From Bacteroidales bacterium (GTDB lineage: Bacteria > Bacteroidota > Bacteroidia > Bacteroidales > ML635J-15), in NCBI GenBank assembly GCA_031275085.1, contig JAISPG010000069.1, positions 124,001-188,000 of the forward strand: 64,000 bases of DNA, given 5' to 3'. This document shows, one piece after another, positions 55,169-63,491 of this stretch; the first letter of the stretch is position 1, and each line of letters begins with the position of its first letter. The position numbers were made by a program, and so were the translations under genes. Below the pieces are notes generated by a model that saw nothing but the letters and a program-made list of their open reading frames with translations, ran no database searches and was not told where the DNA came from.

Positions 55169-56032
55169 ATGAGCATTCTGAACAAAAAAACAAAGCAAAA
55201 GATAGCATTTACGATTTTCCGAATATTAGGATTGTTGGTTGTCGGTATTCTCTTTTGGATTTTGGGATTTATTATTTACAATGGGATTGGCGTTATCAGT
55301 TGGGATTTTTTAACCACAGCACCAAGCGAGGGAATGACTTCGGGAGGAATTTTTCCAACTATTGTAGGAACGCTCTGTTTGGTTGCCGGAAGCGTAATTG
55401 TTACCTTTCCGATTGGCGTGTTATCTGCAATTTATATGAACGAATATGCAGGCAATGGCTGGGTAGTGAAATTTATCCGTGTGATGACCAATAACTTGGG
55501 TGGAATTCCATCCATTGTTTTCGGATTGTTTGGAATGGCATTATTTGTCAACACATTAGGATTTGGAGATTCTATTATCGCCGGTTCTTGTACGCTTGGA
55601 TTATTGGTGCTTCCATTGATTATCCGCACCACCGAAGAAGCTTTAAAAGCCATCCCTGATTCGTTTCGTACAGGAAGTTTGGCTTTAGGAGCTACAAAAT
55701 TGCAGACTATTTGCAAAGTGGTTTTACCAATGGCTTTCCCTAATATTATCACAGGATTGATTCTTTCTATCGGAAGGGTTTCGGGTGAAACGGCTCCAAT
55801 TCTATTCACTGCAGCAGCTTACTTCTTACCCAAGCTACCCAATAGTATTTTTGACCAGGTAATGGCTTTACCTTATCATTTATACGTAATCGCAACCAGC
55901 GGAACAGATATTGAAGCCTCTCGCCCAATTGCTTACGGAACAGCATTAGTATTGATTGCAATCGTTTTATTAATGAATATGTTAGCTACAAGCCTAAGAA
56001 GGTATTTTGGAAGGAAAGTGAGGACGAGTTGA
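55169..56032 (+). CDS. pstA: Phosphate ABC transporter permease PstA
   Basis: The 287 residues have six membrane helices and the binding-protein-dependent permease motif EALKAIPDSFRTGSLALGATKLQTICKVVLP. The first helix is FRILGLLVVGILFWILGF. It partners PstC in the inner membrane. It has its own Pho promoter because the defence operon and the receptor genes separate it from pstC. The TGA stop is supplied by a heptanucleotide repeat. Confidence 0.93.
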   Translation: MSILNKKTKQKIAFTIFRILGLLVVGILFWILGFIIYNGIGVISWDFLTTAPSEGMTSGGIFPTIVGTLCLVAGSVIVTFPIGVLSAIYMNEYAGNGWVVKFIRVMTNNLGGIPSIVFGLFGMALFVNTLGFGDSIIAGSCTLGLLVLPLIIRTTEEALKAIPDSFRTGSLALGATKLQTICKVVLPMAFPNIITGLILSIGRVSGETAPILFTAAAYFLPKLPNSIFDQVMALPYHLYVIATSGTDIEASRPIAYGTALVLIAIVLLMNMLATSLRRYFGRKVRTS

Positions 56033-56173
56033 GAATGGAGAATTGAGAATGAAAAAGAGAGAGCAAATATTAAAATAATAGATAAAATGGAAAACCAAAA
56101 AGAAAACATATTAGTATTAAATACACAACAAGAGTATCTTCACTCTCAATTCTCCACTCTCAATTCTCAATTA
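56026..56173. repeat. Heptanucleotide inverted-repeat pair over the pstA end and pstB start
   Basis: KGAGAAT units (56026-56051) contain the pstA stop. ATTCTCM units (56141-56173) are translated as [11 protein letters not shown] in pstB. The pstB start codon (56087) lies in the spacer. Confidence 0.88.
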
Positions 56174-56914
56174 ATCGCAAAAGACATAAACTTTTATTAC
56201 GGCGATTTTCAAGCGTTGAAAAACATTACAATGGCTATCGATAAAAACTCCGTAACAGCATTTATCGGACCTTCTGGATGCGGAAAATCGACTTTCCTCC
56301 GATTATTCAACCGAATGAACGATTTGATAAATAATATCCGGTTGACCGGAGAATGCATTGTTGACGGAGAAAATATTTATCATAAATCGGTTCAGGTAGA
56401 TGAGTTAAGGAAAAAAGTAGGAATGGTTTTTCAAAAGCCTAATCCGTTTCCGAAATCTATTTTCGAAAATGTGGCTTATGGGTTACGAGTAAATGACATT
56501 CGGAATAAGTCCTTTATTGCACAGCGGGTTGAGGAATCGCTCAAAGCAGCCGCGCTTTGGGATGAAGTGAAAGATAAATTGAAGAAATCGGCTTTTGAAC
56601 TCTCCGGCGGACAGCAACAACGCCTTTGCATTGCCCGTGCATTAGCCATCTCTCCTTCGGTCTTACTGATGGATGAACCGGCTTCTGCCCTAGACCCTAT
56701 TTCTACGTCAAAGATTGAGGAACTGATCTATTCATTGAAAAAGGAATACACCATTGTTATTGTTACCCATAATATGCAACAAGCTGCTCGGGTAAGTGAT
56801 AAAACCGGATTCTTTATGCTCGGCGAACTCATTGAATACAATGACACGAAAAAGATGTTTCTCAATCCCGACAAAGAACAAACACAAAATTATATTACAG
56901 GAAGATTTGGTTAA
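56087..56914 (+). CDS. pstB: Phosphate ABC transporter ATPase PstB, N-terminally extended
   Basis: The 275 residues contain Walker [10 protein letters not shown], signature LSGGQQQR, Walker [14 protein letters not shown] and the H-loop [14 protein letters not shown]. The true domain begins at about residue 30 ([18 protein letters not shown]). The preceding residues include a translated heptanucleotide repeat (18-29), so normal PstB proteins should lack them. It hydrolyses ATP to drive PstSCA. Confidence 0.94.
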   Translation: MENQKENILVLNTQQEYLHSQFSTLNSQLIAKDINFYYGDFQALKNITMAIDKNSVTAFIGPSGCGKSTFLRLFNRMNDLINNIRLTGECIVDGENIYHKSVQVDELRKKVGMVFQKPNPFPKSIFENVAYGLRVNDIRNKSFIAQRVEESLKAAALWDEVKDKLKKSAFELSGGQQQRLCIARALAISPSVLLMDEPASALDPISTSKIEELIYSLKKEYTIVIVTHNMQQAARVSDKTGFFMLGELIEYNDTKKMFLNPDKEQTQNYITGRFG

Positions 56915-56983
56915 ATTGAGAATGGAGAATGGAGAATTGAGAATGAAGAGAAATATGTAGCAATAGTAAGAAAGAGGATAAAA

Positions 56984-57111
56984 ATGAAAAATAAACAAAA
57001 AGAAAATATTGTCGATTTAAAACAAGGACAAAATATAGAGGCTGGCTCTTGGAGCGTTTATCTACGGAAAACTATAGATACTTCCCCATGGGTAAAGTAT
57101 CAGTCCTTACT
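56984..57111 (+). other. Orphan frame between repeat arms
   Basis: An ATG at 56984 opens KNKQKENIVDLKQGQNIE and about 20 further residues before running into the repeat and then antisense to the next gene. The beginning resembles the repeat-derived pstB start ([11 protein letters not shown]), so it may be a truncated gene start or chance. Not called as a real gene. Confidence 0.3.
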
Positions 57112-57147
57112 TTCCATTCTCAATTCTCCATTCTCAATTCTCCACTT

Positions 57148-57507
57148 TCAACCCTGGTTAAGTTTTAATTTTGTTGTTTTTACGATGCTTACCAATAAGC
57201 GAATCAATTCATCGCAATCTTTATGGATAGATGAAAATTCTTTGCCTGAAATAAATAAACTATCTTTTAAAAGCATCAGCCAATATTCAGTTTCATTAGC
57301 TTCTTTCAGAGCGATATTCATCTTATTGAGAAAATCTTTTTTTGATTGTGCATGTTCAGCTTCTCTTGCCAATGCACCAATCGCAGTTCCGCTTCTAAGC
57401 ATTTGTTTTGATAAGATATATTCCCTCTTTTCTTCCGATAAGAACTTATATAGGCTTACACACCTCAATGCAAACTTATACGATTTGGGTGCTAAAATAT
57501 TATCCAT
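57148..57507 (-). CDS. Four-helix-bundle (S23/IVP family) protein
   Basis: I start at 57507 (MDNILAPKSYKFALRCV). The residues before it in the open frame come from the repeat. The 119 residues match the four-helix-bundle family: SLYKFLSEEKREYILSKQMLRSGTAIGALAREAEHA, then NIALKEANETEYWLMLLKDS and a last helix CDELIRLLVSIVKTT. It is antisense between pstB and phoU and enclosed by heptanucleotide repeats. Function in general unknown; homologues occur inside 23S rRNA insertions and with retroelements. Confidence 0.85.
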   Translation of the reverse strand: MDNILAPKSYKFALRCVSLYKFLSEEKREYILSKQMLRSGTAIGALAREAEHAQSKKDFLNKMNIALKEANETEYWLMLLKDSLFISGKEFSSIHKDCDELIRLLVSIVKTTKLKLNQG

Positions 57508-57605
57508 AATAAATAATTTTAAAATAAATACTAAACAAAGATATAAATTTGTGGAAATGGGAAGGTGTATAATTCTCAATTCTCCACTCTCAATTCTCAA
57601 TTAAC

Positions 57606-58334
57606 ATGAAACATACCGAAAAAGAGTTACAATTACTCAAAGACGAAATAAACGAAATGTGGAAAATAGTCATTTCGCAACTCGAAAAATCAAAACAATC
57701 GCTGCTTAATGGCGATATTGAATTAGCAAGAGAAATCATTAGCCGTGAAAAACGCGTTGATGCTTTCGAACTGAAAATAGAAAGCGATTGTGAAAATTAT
57801 ATTGCCCTTTACAGTCCGGTAGCCATAGACCTTCGCTTGGTTCTTTCCCTGATGAAGATTAGCATCACATTGGAACGCATTGCTGATTTTGCCGAAGGAA
57901 TTGCACGACACGTAATTGATAATGATTGTAATAAAATAGATTCCCAGATTATGGAAGAATTACAAATCGAGAATATGTTTGATATATTGTTGAGCATGAT
58001 TTCGGATTGTTTTGCTGCCTTGGAGGCTGAAAATACACATATTACCGGAAAAATCCTTACAAGGGAAGAAAAGATAGATACGCTTTATCGTGACTCTCTC
58101 CATATCTTAACAAACTATATGATTAAAAATGAAAATTTGGGGGAAGAAGATAATACATCTGAAAAAACATTCTCCATTCTCAATTCTCCATTCTCAACTC
58201 AAAAAGTTTATTGTGGATTGAAATTATTATTGATTATCAGAAAGTTGGAACGTATCGGTGACCATTGCAGCAATATAATGGAAGAAATTGTTTTCTATGT
58301 TGATGCAAAAGTGCTGAAGCACAATAAAAATTGA
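57606..58334 (+). CDS. phoU: Phosphate signalling protein PhoU
   Basis: The 242 residues have the two three-helix PhoU repeats: REIISREKRVDAFELKIESD, then VLSLMKISITLERIADFAEGIARHV in the first, and ITGKILTREEKIDTLYRD and LLLIIRKLERIGDHCSNIMEEIVFYV in the second. PhoU restrains the sensor kinase when phosphate is plentiful. About 11 residues (188-198, [11 protein letters not shown]) come from a heptanucleotide repeat just before the last helix. Confidence 0.92.
   Translation: MKHTEKELQLLKDEINEMWKIVISQLEKSKQSLLNGDIELAREIISREKRVDAFELKIESDCENYIALYSPVAIDLRLVLSLMKISITLERIADFAEGIARHVIDNDCNKIDSQIMEELQIENMFDILLSMISDCFAALEAENTHITGKILTREEKIDTLYRDSLHILTNYMIKNENLGEEDNTSEKTFSILNSPFSTQKVYCGLKLLLIIRKLERIGDHCSNIMEEIVFYVDAKVLKHNKN
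58168..58200 (-). repeat. Heptanucleotide repeat inside phoU
   Basis: ATTCTCM units in frame with phoU, encoding FSILNSPFS in the loop before the final helix. No purine arm is seen close by. Confidence 0.85.
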
Positions 58335-58411
58335 AATTGGCGAATACAAAATTTTCAAATATTTACTTCTCATTTTCCGCTTTTTTCTACTTTTGTGTAA
58401 ATTAAATAAAC

Positions 58412-59110
58412 ATGGATAATTCAACTCTTAACACAAAACAAAAGATACTTATCGTGGATGACGACCCGAATATTCTGGAAATATTGTCATACAACCTGAT
58501 GAACGATGGTTATGAAACTGTTTTGGCCAATTCGGCGGAAGAGGCGGCTGAAAAACTCACGCCTGATTTTTCCTTGATATTATTGGACATTATGATGGGC
58601 GGGATGTCGGGATACCAATTTGCCCAATCGTTACGGAGCAAAGGAGATGAAACCCCTATTGTTTTTTTGACAGCTAAAAACACCGAAAATGATATGTTAA
58701 CCGGCTTTTCTGTGGGCGGAGACGACTATATTTCCAAACCTTTTTCATTAAAAGAGGTTTCGGCACGAGTAAAAGCCGTATTGAAGCGACAAAAAGCGAA
58801 ATCCATGCAAACGAACCGGTTTGAATGGAAAGATTTCATTATTGATTTTGATATAAAAGAAATAACAATTGCAGGCAAAAGTGCCGGATTGACCAAAACT
58901 GAATTCGAAGTTGTTGCATTTTTATCTATGAATCAGGATAAAATATTCTCCCGTAAAGAATTGATAGAACATGTTTGGAATGAGACACCCTTTATCACAG
59001 AGCGTACAGTAGATGTGCATATTACTCGTTTACGGAAAAAATTAGGCGAATATGCTTTTTTAATTTCAAATAAATCCGGTTACGGTTACCGGTTTAAGAG
59101 TGGAGAATGA
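58412..59110 (+). CDS. OmpR/PhoB-family response regulator
   Basis: The 232 residues contain a receiver (KILIVDDDPNILEIL, phospho-acceptor in LILLDIMMGGMSG, VFLTAKN, SKPFS) and a winged-helix DNA-binding domain (LTKTEFEVVAFLSMNQDKIFSRKELIEHVW, TVDVHITRLRKKLG, GYGYRF). Between phoU and a PhoR-like kinase, it is the likely binder of the four Pho boxes. A -7 box tacttttg lies at 58388-58395, 16 bp before the start, with no Pho repeats. Its last codons (SGE) are supplied by a heptanucleotide repeat (59098-59115). Confidence 0.92.
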   Translation: MDNSTLNTKQKILIVDDDPNILEILSYNLMNDGYETVLANSAEEAAEKLTPDFSLILLDIMMGGMSGYQFAQSLRSKGDETPIVFLTAKNTENDMLTGFSVGGDDYISKPFSLKEVSARVKAVLKRQKAKSMQTNRFEWKDFIIDFDIKEITIAGKSAGLTKTEFEVVAFLSMNQDKIFSRKELIEHVWNETPFITERTVDVHITRLRKKLGEYAFLISNKSGYGYRFKSGE

Positions 59111-59247
59111 AGAGTAGGATTATTCAATATTTCACAACTGCAAACTCACAGAAATTGCTTATCTTTGTTGGGAATTGGCAATCCTCTAATGAAAAGGAAT
59201 ATCATTTTCAAGAATAAATTTAGTTATAATAAAAACAATCAGGCTTT

Positions 59248-60114
59248 ATGGAAAACAAAATACAATTATTTGAAAAGCAACAAGTTCGCACTGCTTGGGA
59301 TGAGGATTCTGAAAAGTGGTGGTTTTCTGTTTTGGATATAATTGCAATACTTACCAATCAACCCGATTATAAAAAAGTAAGAAACTATTGGAAATGGTTG
59401 AAAAACAAACTTAAAGCAGAAGGAAGTGAAGTGGTTAGTAATACTAACCAGTTGAAATTAGTTGCTCCCGATGGAAAAAAACGATTAACTGATGTCATTG
59501 ATGTTGAGCAAATTTTCCGTATTATTCAATCTATTCCTTCGCCCAAAGCTGAACCATTTAAACTCTGGTTAGCCGAAGTTGCCAAACAGCGTCTTGACCA
59601 ATTACAAGATCCTGAATTATCCATTGAGCAGGCTATGACTGACTACAAACGTCTGGGTTATTCTGATAATTGGATAAATCAACGCCTGAAAAGTATCGAA
59701 ATACGCAAAGATTTAACCGATGAATGGAAACGCCTTGGATTGCAAGAAGGTATTGAATTTGCTGTTCTGACAGATATTATCTATCAAACATGGGCAGATA
59801 AGACAGCAAAAGAGTACAAGAAATTCAAAGGATTAAAAAAGGAAAATCTCCGCGACAACATGACCAATAAAGAATTGGTTTTGAATATGCTTGCCGAATT
59901 ATCGACCAAAGAAATATCAGAAACAACTAATCCCGAATCATTTCCCGAACATATTCAAGTTGCACAACAAGGCGGGGAAATTGCGAAAAATGCCAGAATG
60001 GAATTAGAAACAAAAACAGGAAAGAAAGTGGTTAGTCCGCTCAATGCGAAAAATATACATGCTATTGAGAGCAAAGCAGAAGATATGAAAAATGAGGAAA
60101 CAAAAGAGTCATGA
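59248..60114 (+). CDS. Bro-N/antirepressor-like protein between the regulator and kinase genes
   Basis: The 288 residues begin with a Bro-N-like domain (VRTAWDEDSEKWWFSVLDIIAIL, VRNYWKWLKNKL, LVAPDGKKRLTDVID), closely similar to residues 10-110 of the Fic fusion at 43533. A helical C-terminal half follows (LTDIIYQTWADKTAKEYKKFKGL). It is of the DinD-like/phage antirepressor type. A tatctttg box lies at 59160-59167. It looks inserted between the response regulator and its kinase. Confidence 0.83.
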   Translation: MENKIQLFEKQQVRTAWDEDSEKWWFSVLDIIAILTNQPDYKKVRNYWKWLKNKLKAEGSEVVSNTNQLKLVAPDGKKRLTDVIDVEQIFRIIQSIPSPKAEPFKLWLAEVAKQRLDQLQDPELSIEQAMTDYKRLGYSDNWINQRLKSIEIRKDLTDEWKRLGLQEGIEFAVLTDIIYQTWADKTAKEYKKFKGLKKENLRDNMTNKELVLNMLAELSTKEISETTNPESFPEHIQVAQQGGEIAKNARMELETKTGKKVVSPLNAKNIHAIESKAEDMKNEETKES

Positions 60115-60147
60115 AACAAAAGATACTCTGATGAACGATGATTATGA
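60114..60147 (+). other. Scrambled copy of the response-regulator start before the kinase gene
   Basis: Bases 60114-60127 repeat 58436-58449 and 60127-60147 repeat 58496-58516 with one change, with the 46 bp between omitted. The kinase ATG lies inside this scar. Confidence 0.7.
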
Positions 60148-61913
60148 AGCCGACATATAAACAGAAACTGTTTTTTTACTTCTTCGTTATTTTCTTTCTA
60201 TTTACTGCCGGAATAATCCTGTTTGAACAATCACGTGAAAGGGAATTGCGAACGGAAGCATTACAGGAGAAATTAGATGCTTACACTGAAATTATTCACA
60301 GAATAATTGAGAATGGAGAATGGAGAATGGAGAACGAAAACAACTCCCCATCCCCTATTCTCAACTCTCAATTCTCAACTTTCAATTTTCAATTTTCCAC
60401 TCTCCCGGAGAATCTTCGCATTACAATTATCGACCGAAAAGGGAATGTCATTTATGATAATGCAGTTGAAGATGTTTCCTATTTGGAAAATCATGCAAAA
60501 AGACCGGAAATAGTTGATGCCCAAAATAAAGGAACAGGAAGGAATATACGATTTTCAAGTTCAAATAATCTGGAATATATTTATTATGCAAAACGTTTTA
60601 CAGATTATTTTATTCGCACTGCTTTCCCGTATGATATTCATATACAGGATTTTTTAAAATCGAATAAAGTGTTTTTGTATTTTATTGGCATATTATTTCT
60701 AATAATGCTGATATTAATAAATCTTGTTGCCGAACGATTTGGGAAATCGATTAAACAGTTGAAAGAGTTCGCTTTGTTAGATAGAGAAGAAAATACAACT
60801 ATGCCAATTGCTTTTCCTGATGATGAATTAGGTGAAATCGGGGCGAAAATTATAGAAAATTACGAGCAATTGTCCGAAACTAAAAAGAAAATTTCATTAG
60901 AGCGGGAAAAACTGCTTCAACATGTTCAGACTTTGGGCGAAGGCGTATGTTTTTTCTCAAAAAACAGAGAAGTGGAATTTTATAACGGCTTATTTATCCA
61001 GCATTTGAATTTCCTTTCCGATAATTCAACCTCCAACCCAACCACTATTTTTGCGGAAGCAAGATTCGATGAAATAAATTCTTTTTTAGCTTTACCATCA
61101 GATGAGAATTACTACGAAACAGTGATTAATCATCAGGGAAAATTTTTCAGCGTACAAATAAATCTGTTTGAAGATCAAAGTTTTGAAATTATTATAAATG
61201 ATATCACTCGTCAGGAGAAAACACGTAGATTAAAGCAAGAAATGACCGGAAACGTTGCTCATGAACTTAGAACACCAATTACCAGTATTCGTGGTTATCT
61301 GGAATTGATTCTTTCCCAATCACCGGATGCGGAAACCGTGAAATCCTTTACGGAAAAGGCATATAATCAGACATTAGTACTTTCAGAACTTATTCAGGAT
61401 ATGAGTTTAATCACCAAAATTGAAGAAACACCTCAATTCTTTCATCTCGAAGCAGTTAATATACATGAATTGCTCGAATCTTTAGTGAATGATTTGGACA
61501 ATGAATTGAAAGTTAAAAATATCAACGTGAAAAATAATATACTTAAAGACATTATCATCCAAGGGAATAAAAATTTACTGTATGCTGTTTTCCGGAATCT
61601 TACTGACAATGCCATTCGTTATGCCGGAGAAAATATTGATATTCTTATTTCTATTTATGGAAAAGATGATGATTTCTATTATTTTTCTTTTGCAGATACC
61701 GGAGTCGGAATTTCGGAAGAACATCATTTAAACCGTTTATTTGAACGTTTCTATCGTGTGAACGAAGGACGTACCAGAGATACGGGCGGTTCGGGTTTAG
61801 GACTTTCTATTGTCAAAAATGCAATTCTTTTTCATAAAGGTACAATTACCGTTAAAAATAGAATGGGAGGAGGATTGGAATTTTTATTTAAACTATCAAA
61901 AGGAAAGAGTTGA
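60144..61913 (+). CDS. PhoR-type sensor histidine kinase
   Basis: The start at 60144 (MKPTYKQKLFFYF) leads straight into transmembrane helix 1; ATG 60138 is equally possible. About 589 residues: helix 1 (about 8-27), a periplasmic sensor, helix 2 (about 170-195), a linker with a PAS-like part, the H-box NVAHELRTPITS, and ATPase motifs NLTDNAIRYAG, DTGVGIS and RDTGGSGLGLSIV. Two heptanucleotide-repeat segments are translated in the periplasmic domain (about residues 55-64 and 72-87). It should phosphorylate the regulator encoded at 58412 when phosphate is scarce. Confidence 0.9.
   Translation: MKPTYKQKLFFYFFVIFFLFTAGIILFEQSRERELRTEALQEKLDAYTEIIHRIIENGEWRMENENNSPSPILNSQFSTFNFQFSTLPENLRITIIDRKGNVIYDNAVEDVSYLENHAKRPEIVDAQNKGTGRNIRFSSSNNLEYIYYAKRFTDYFIRTAFPYDIHIQDFLKSNKVFLYFIGILFLIMLILINLVAERFGKSIKQLKEFALLDREENTTMPIAFPDDELGEIGAKIIENYEQLSETKKKISLEREKLLQHVQTLGEGVCFFSKNREVEFYNGLFIQHLNFLSDNSTSNPTTIFAEARFDEINSFLALPSDENYYETVINHQGKFFSVQINLFEDQSFEIIINDITRQEKTRRLKQEMTGNVAHELRTPITSIRGYLELILSQSPDAETVKSFTEKAYNQTLVLSELIQDMSLITKIEETPQFFHLEAVNIHELLESLVNDLDNELKVKNINVKNNILKDIIIQGNKNLLYAVFRNLTDNAIRYAGENIDILISIYGKDDDFYYFSFADTGVGISEEHHLNRLFERFYRVNEGRTRDTGGSGLGLSIVKNAILFHKGTITVKNRMGGGLEFLFKLSKGKS
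60307..60405. repeat. Heptanucleotide inverted-repeat pair inside the kinase gene
   Basis: KGAGAAT units at 60307-60335 and ATTCTCM-like units at 60357-60405 with about 21 bp between. Both are in frame, encoding ENGEWRMEN and then PILNSQFSTFNFQFST in the periplasmic domain. Confidence 0.88.
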
Positions 61914-62047
61914 TTATAACTATTTGTTAAAACATCTATTCTGCAATATTTACAAATGATTCTTTCGAAGCAGTGATAAATGAACTTTTGGTTTGGAAAT
62001 TCCAAATAAAACTGCACAAAAAGTTAAGCACTATCTCTATTAATTTT

Positions 62048-62644
62048 CTAAAATTCATCTATTATTAAATTTTCTAAAGTTGAATGTCTTCTTTTTTTAT
62101 TATACCAAATCTCAATATATTCAAATATTTCCAGTTCCATTTGTTCAGAGGTGTCACTCAGACTTCATCCGATTACTTTGCGATCGTACAAGTCAATAAT
62201 ACTGGTCAGGTATAAAAAATGTTCTTTGGTATGGATATAGGTAATATCAGACACCCATACCTTACCGGGAGCATCAGTTGTAAAGTTCCTATCAAGATGG
62301 TTCGGACAGATTCTCAAGGAGTGAGGCTTATAAGAATGGCTCCCCTTATAACGACAACATAATTTACTACGTAAACCCATACGTTTCATGTATTTAGAAA
62401 CGGTATTGGCAGATACAGGGTAACCATTAGCTTTGATTTCGGCAGCAATACGGGGCGAACCATAACAACCCTTTGCCGCTGCATAAACTATTTGAATACG
62501 CTGCTCCAATTCTTCTCGTTTGCGCTCCCTGATGCTGTAATTTCCTCGCTTATAATCATAATAGGAACGGGGGCTAATCTTTAATACTCGTGCCATAATC
62601 TCAACAGGATAACGTCCCCGGTTGATATCTATAAATGAATACAT
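62048..62644 (-). pseudogene. IS3-family transposase OrfB, nonsense plus internal deletion
   Basis: The first 159 residues are a typical OrfB N-terminus (ARVLKISPRSYYDYKRG, KGCYGSPRIAAEIKANGYPVS, VWVSDITYIHT with the first catalytic aspartate). The frame reaches DRKVIG and a TGA where relatives have tryptophan. It then reads SLSDTSEQ and jumps to ELEIFEYIEIWYNKKRRHSTL, the family's C-terminal region with its catalytic glutamate segment missing. About 70 or more residues are gone. Confidence 0.85.
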
Positions 62645-62940
62645 TACCTGTCTGTTTTGGAGAATATGGCTATTGCTTTTTTTAATATCTCTAACTCCAT
62701 TTCTGTAGTGCGAAGTTTTTTCTCAAGTTCTTTAACGCGCTTGTCTTATTCACTTAAACGTTCTACACCATGGCCTGAAAAACTTGATTCGCCATGTATG
62801 CGGTATTCACTACGCCACTTGTAAATACGCTCTGACGAAATTCCAAGTTCTAAGGCAAGTTCCTTGATATTTTCTCGTTCATAACTCAATCTTACCGCTC
62901 GTTCCTTGAACGAACGATCATACTTCCGTTTTGATTTCAT
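62644..62940 (-). pseudogene. IS3-family OrfA with an internal stop
   Basis: A helix-turn-helix OrfA (KYDRSFKERAVRLSYERENIKELALELGISSERIYKW). A TAA follows residue 64 (VERLSE), after which the same frame continues DKRVKELEKKLRTTEMELEI and ends at 62644. The stop replaces what was probably a glutamate codon. An A7 run near the end is the usual -1 frameshift site to OrfB. Confidence 0.82.
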
Positions 62941-63007
62941 ATTTATACTACAAAGTTAAAATGTTTAAACATCTTATCTTTTTGTGCAGACAAAGTTAGG
63001 AACTCCA

Positions 63008-63089
63008 ATCCGGCATCTTCAAGTCATTCGCCCGAAAGGTCCAGAAATGGAACCTTGTTTATGTTCTCATAAGTATCGGAAGTTAATGG
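63008..63089 (+). repeat. Second copy of the 80-bp element-derived sequence
   Basis: Similar to 26841-26921. It begins 20 bp beyond the right end of the IS3 element and includes the same SGIF-x-x-FARKVQ-x-WNLV frame. No intact gene is present in 62941-63491; this stretch also holds a terminator, a tRNA-like scar and an inverted repeat listed separately. Confidence 0.6.
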
Positions 63090-63107
63090 CCAATGTAAAA
63101 GCTAAAT

Positions 63108-63144
63108 GAAAAAACCTCGCAAAATGATTTTGCGAGGTTTTTTC
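63108..63144. terminator. Perfect 18-bp terminator hairpin
   Basis: Bases 63108-63125 and 63127-63144 are exact complements around a single G, with A and T runs at either end. It can act on both strands. On the minus strand it follows the tRNA-like scar at 63163-63182. Confidence 0.85.
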
Positions 63145-63162
63145 ATTTTTGATTCTTTTGTT

Positions 63163-63182
63163 GTGCGGATGAAGGAACTCGA
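63163..63182 (-). other. tRNA 3'-end-like scar, second copy
   Basis: gtgcggatgaaggaactcga matches 38092-38111 except one base, in the same orientation and also next to a terminator hairpin. No complete tRNA can be folded around it. Confidence 0.5.
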
Positions 63183-63373
63183 ACCGCATATAAGATTTCT
63201 ACTGATTTACAGTGATTTGAAAAATACTTTAAACATTTGAGGTAACGATTTAGCAACAAAAAAATTTAGGACATCTTTGAGCCAATATCGACCTTTCGTC
63301 TTTATATTTTTCGGGTTCAAAATTACAACTTTTTTGAACATAAAAAAACTCTTTGATAATAAATGTTTTATGA

Positions 63374-63423
63374 TTAGTGCAAGGTGCAAGCATCTATATA
63401 GATAGACTTGCACCTTGCACTAA
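63374..63423. repeat. 17-bp perfect inverted repeat built from GTGCAAG units
   Basis: Bases 63374-63390 and 63407-63423 are exact complements. Each arm holds two tandem GTGCAAG units, and the loop contains the palindrome atctatatagat. It lies 37 bp before the -7 box (63461-63468) of the cupin gene. Confidence 0.9.
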
Positions 63424-63491
63424 AAAATAGGAAAAGAACTAAATATAATTCTATATTGTTTACTTTTGTGAAAATGTAAATTAGAAATGAT

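Larger units (their letters stand above)
56914..57602. repeat. Heptanucleotide repeat arms enclosing a four-helix-bundle gene
   Basis: A purine arm (56914-56948) begins at the pstB stop. Pyrimidine arms lie at 57112-57150 and 57571-57602, the latter ending two bases before ATG-adjacent sequence of phoU. Between the outer arms lie an orphan frame and the antisense gene at 57148-57507. Confidence 0.85.
62013..62988 (-). mobile_element. Decayed IS3-family insertion sequence
   Basis: Ends TGCACAAAAAG (62013) and CTTTTTGTGCA (to 62988) are inverted repeats, extended by a partial TTAAG/ATAAG match, with TG...CA termini usual for the family. Inside are OrfA and OrfB on the minus strand with an A7 slippery site between them. 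At 976 bp it is short because OrfB is deleted internally. No clear target duplication is visible. Confidence 0.85.

Noticed and set aside
41119-60405. Possible CRISPR array from many short repeats
   Set aside because: The unit is 7 bp, occurs in short runs of both orientations, has no regular spacers, and no cas genes are present.
63207-63413. Minus-strand frame of 68 codons in the end region
   Set aside because: It runs through the left arm of the GTGCAAG inverted repeat, has no recognisable product, and has no promoter.
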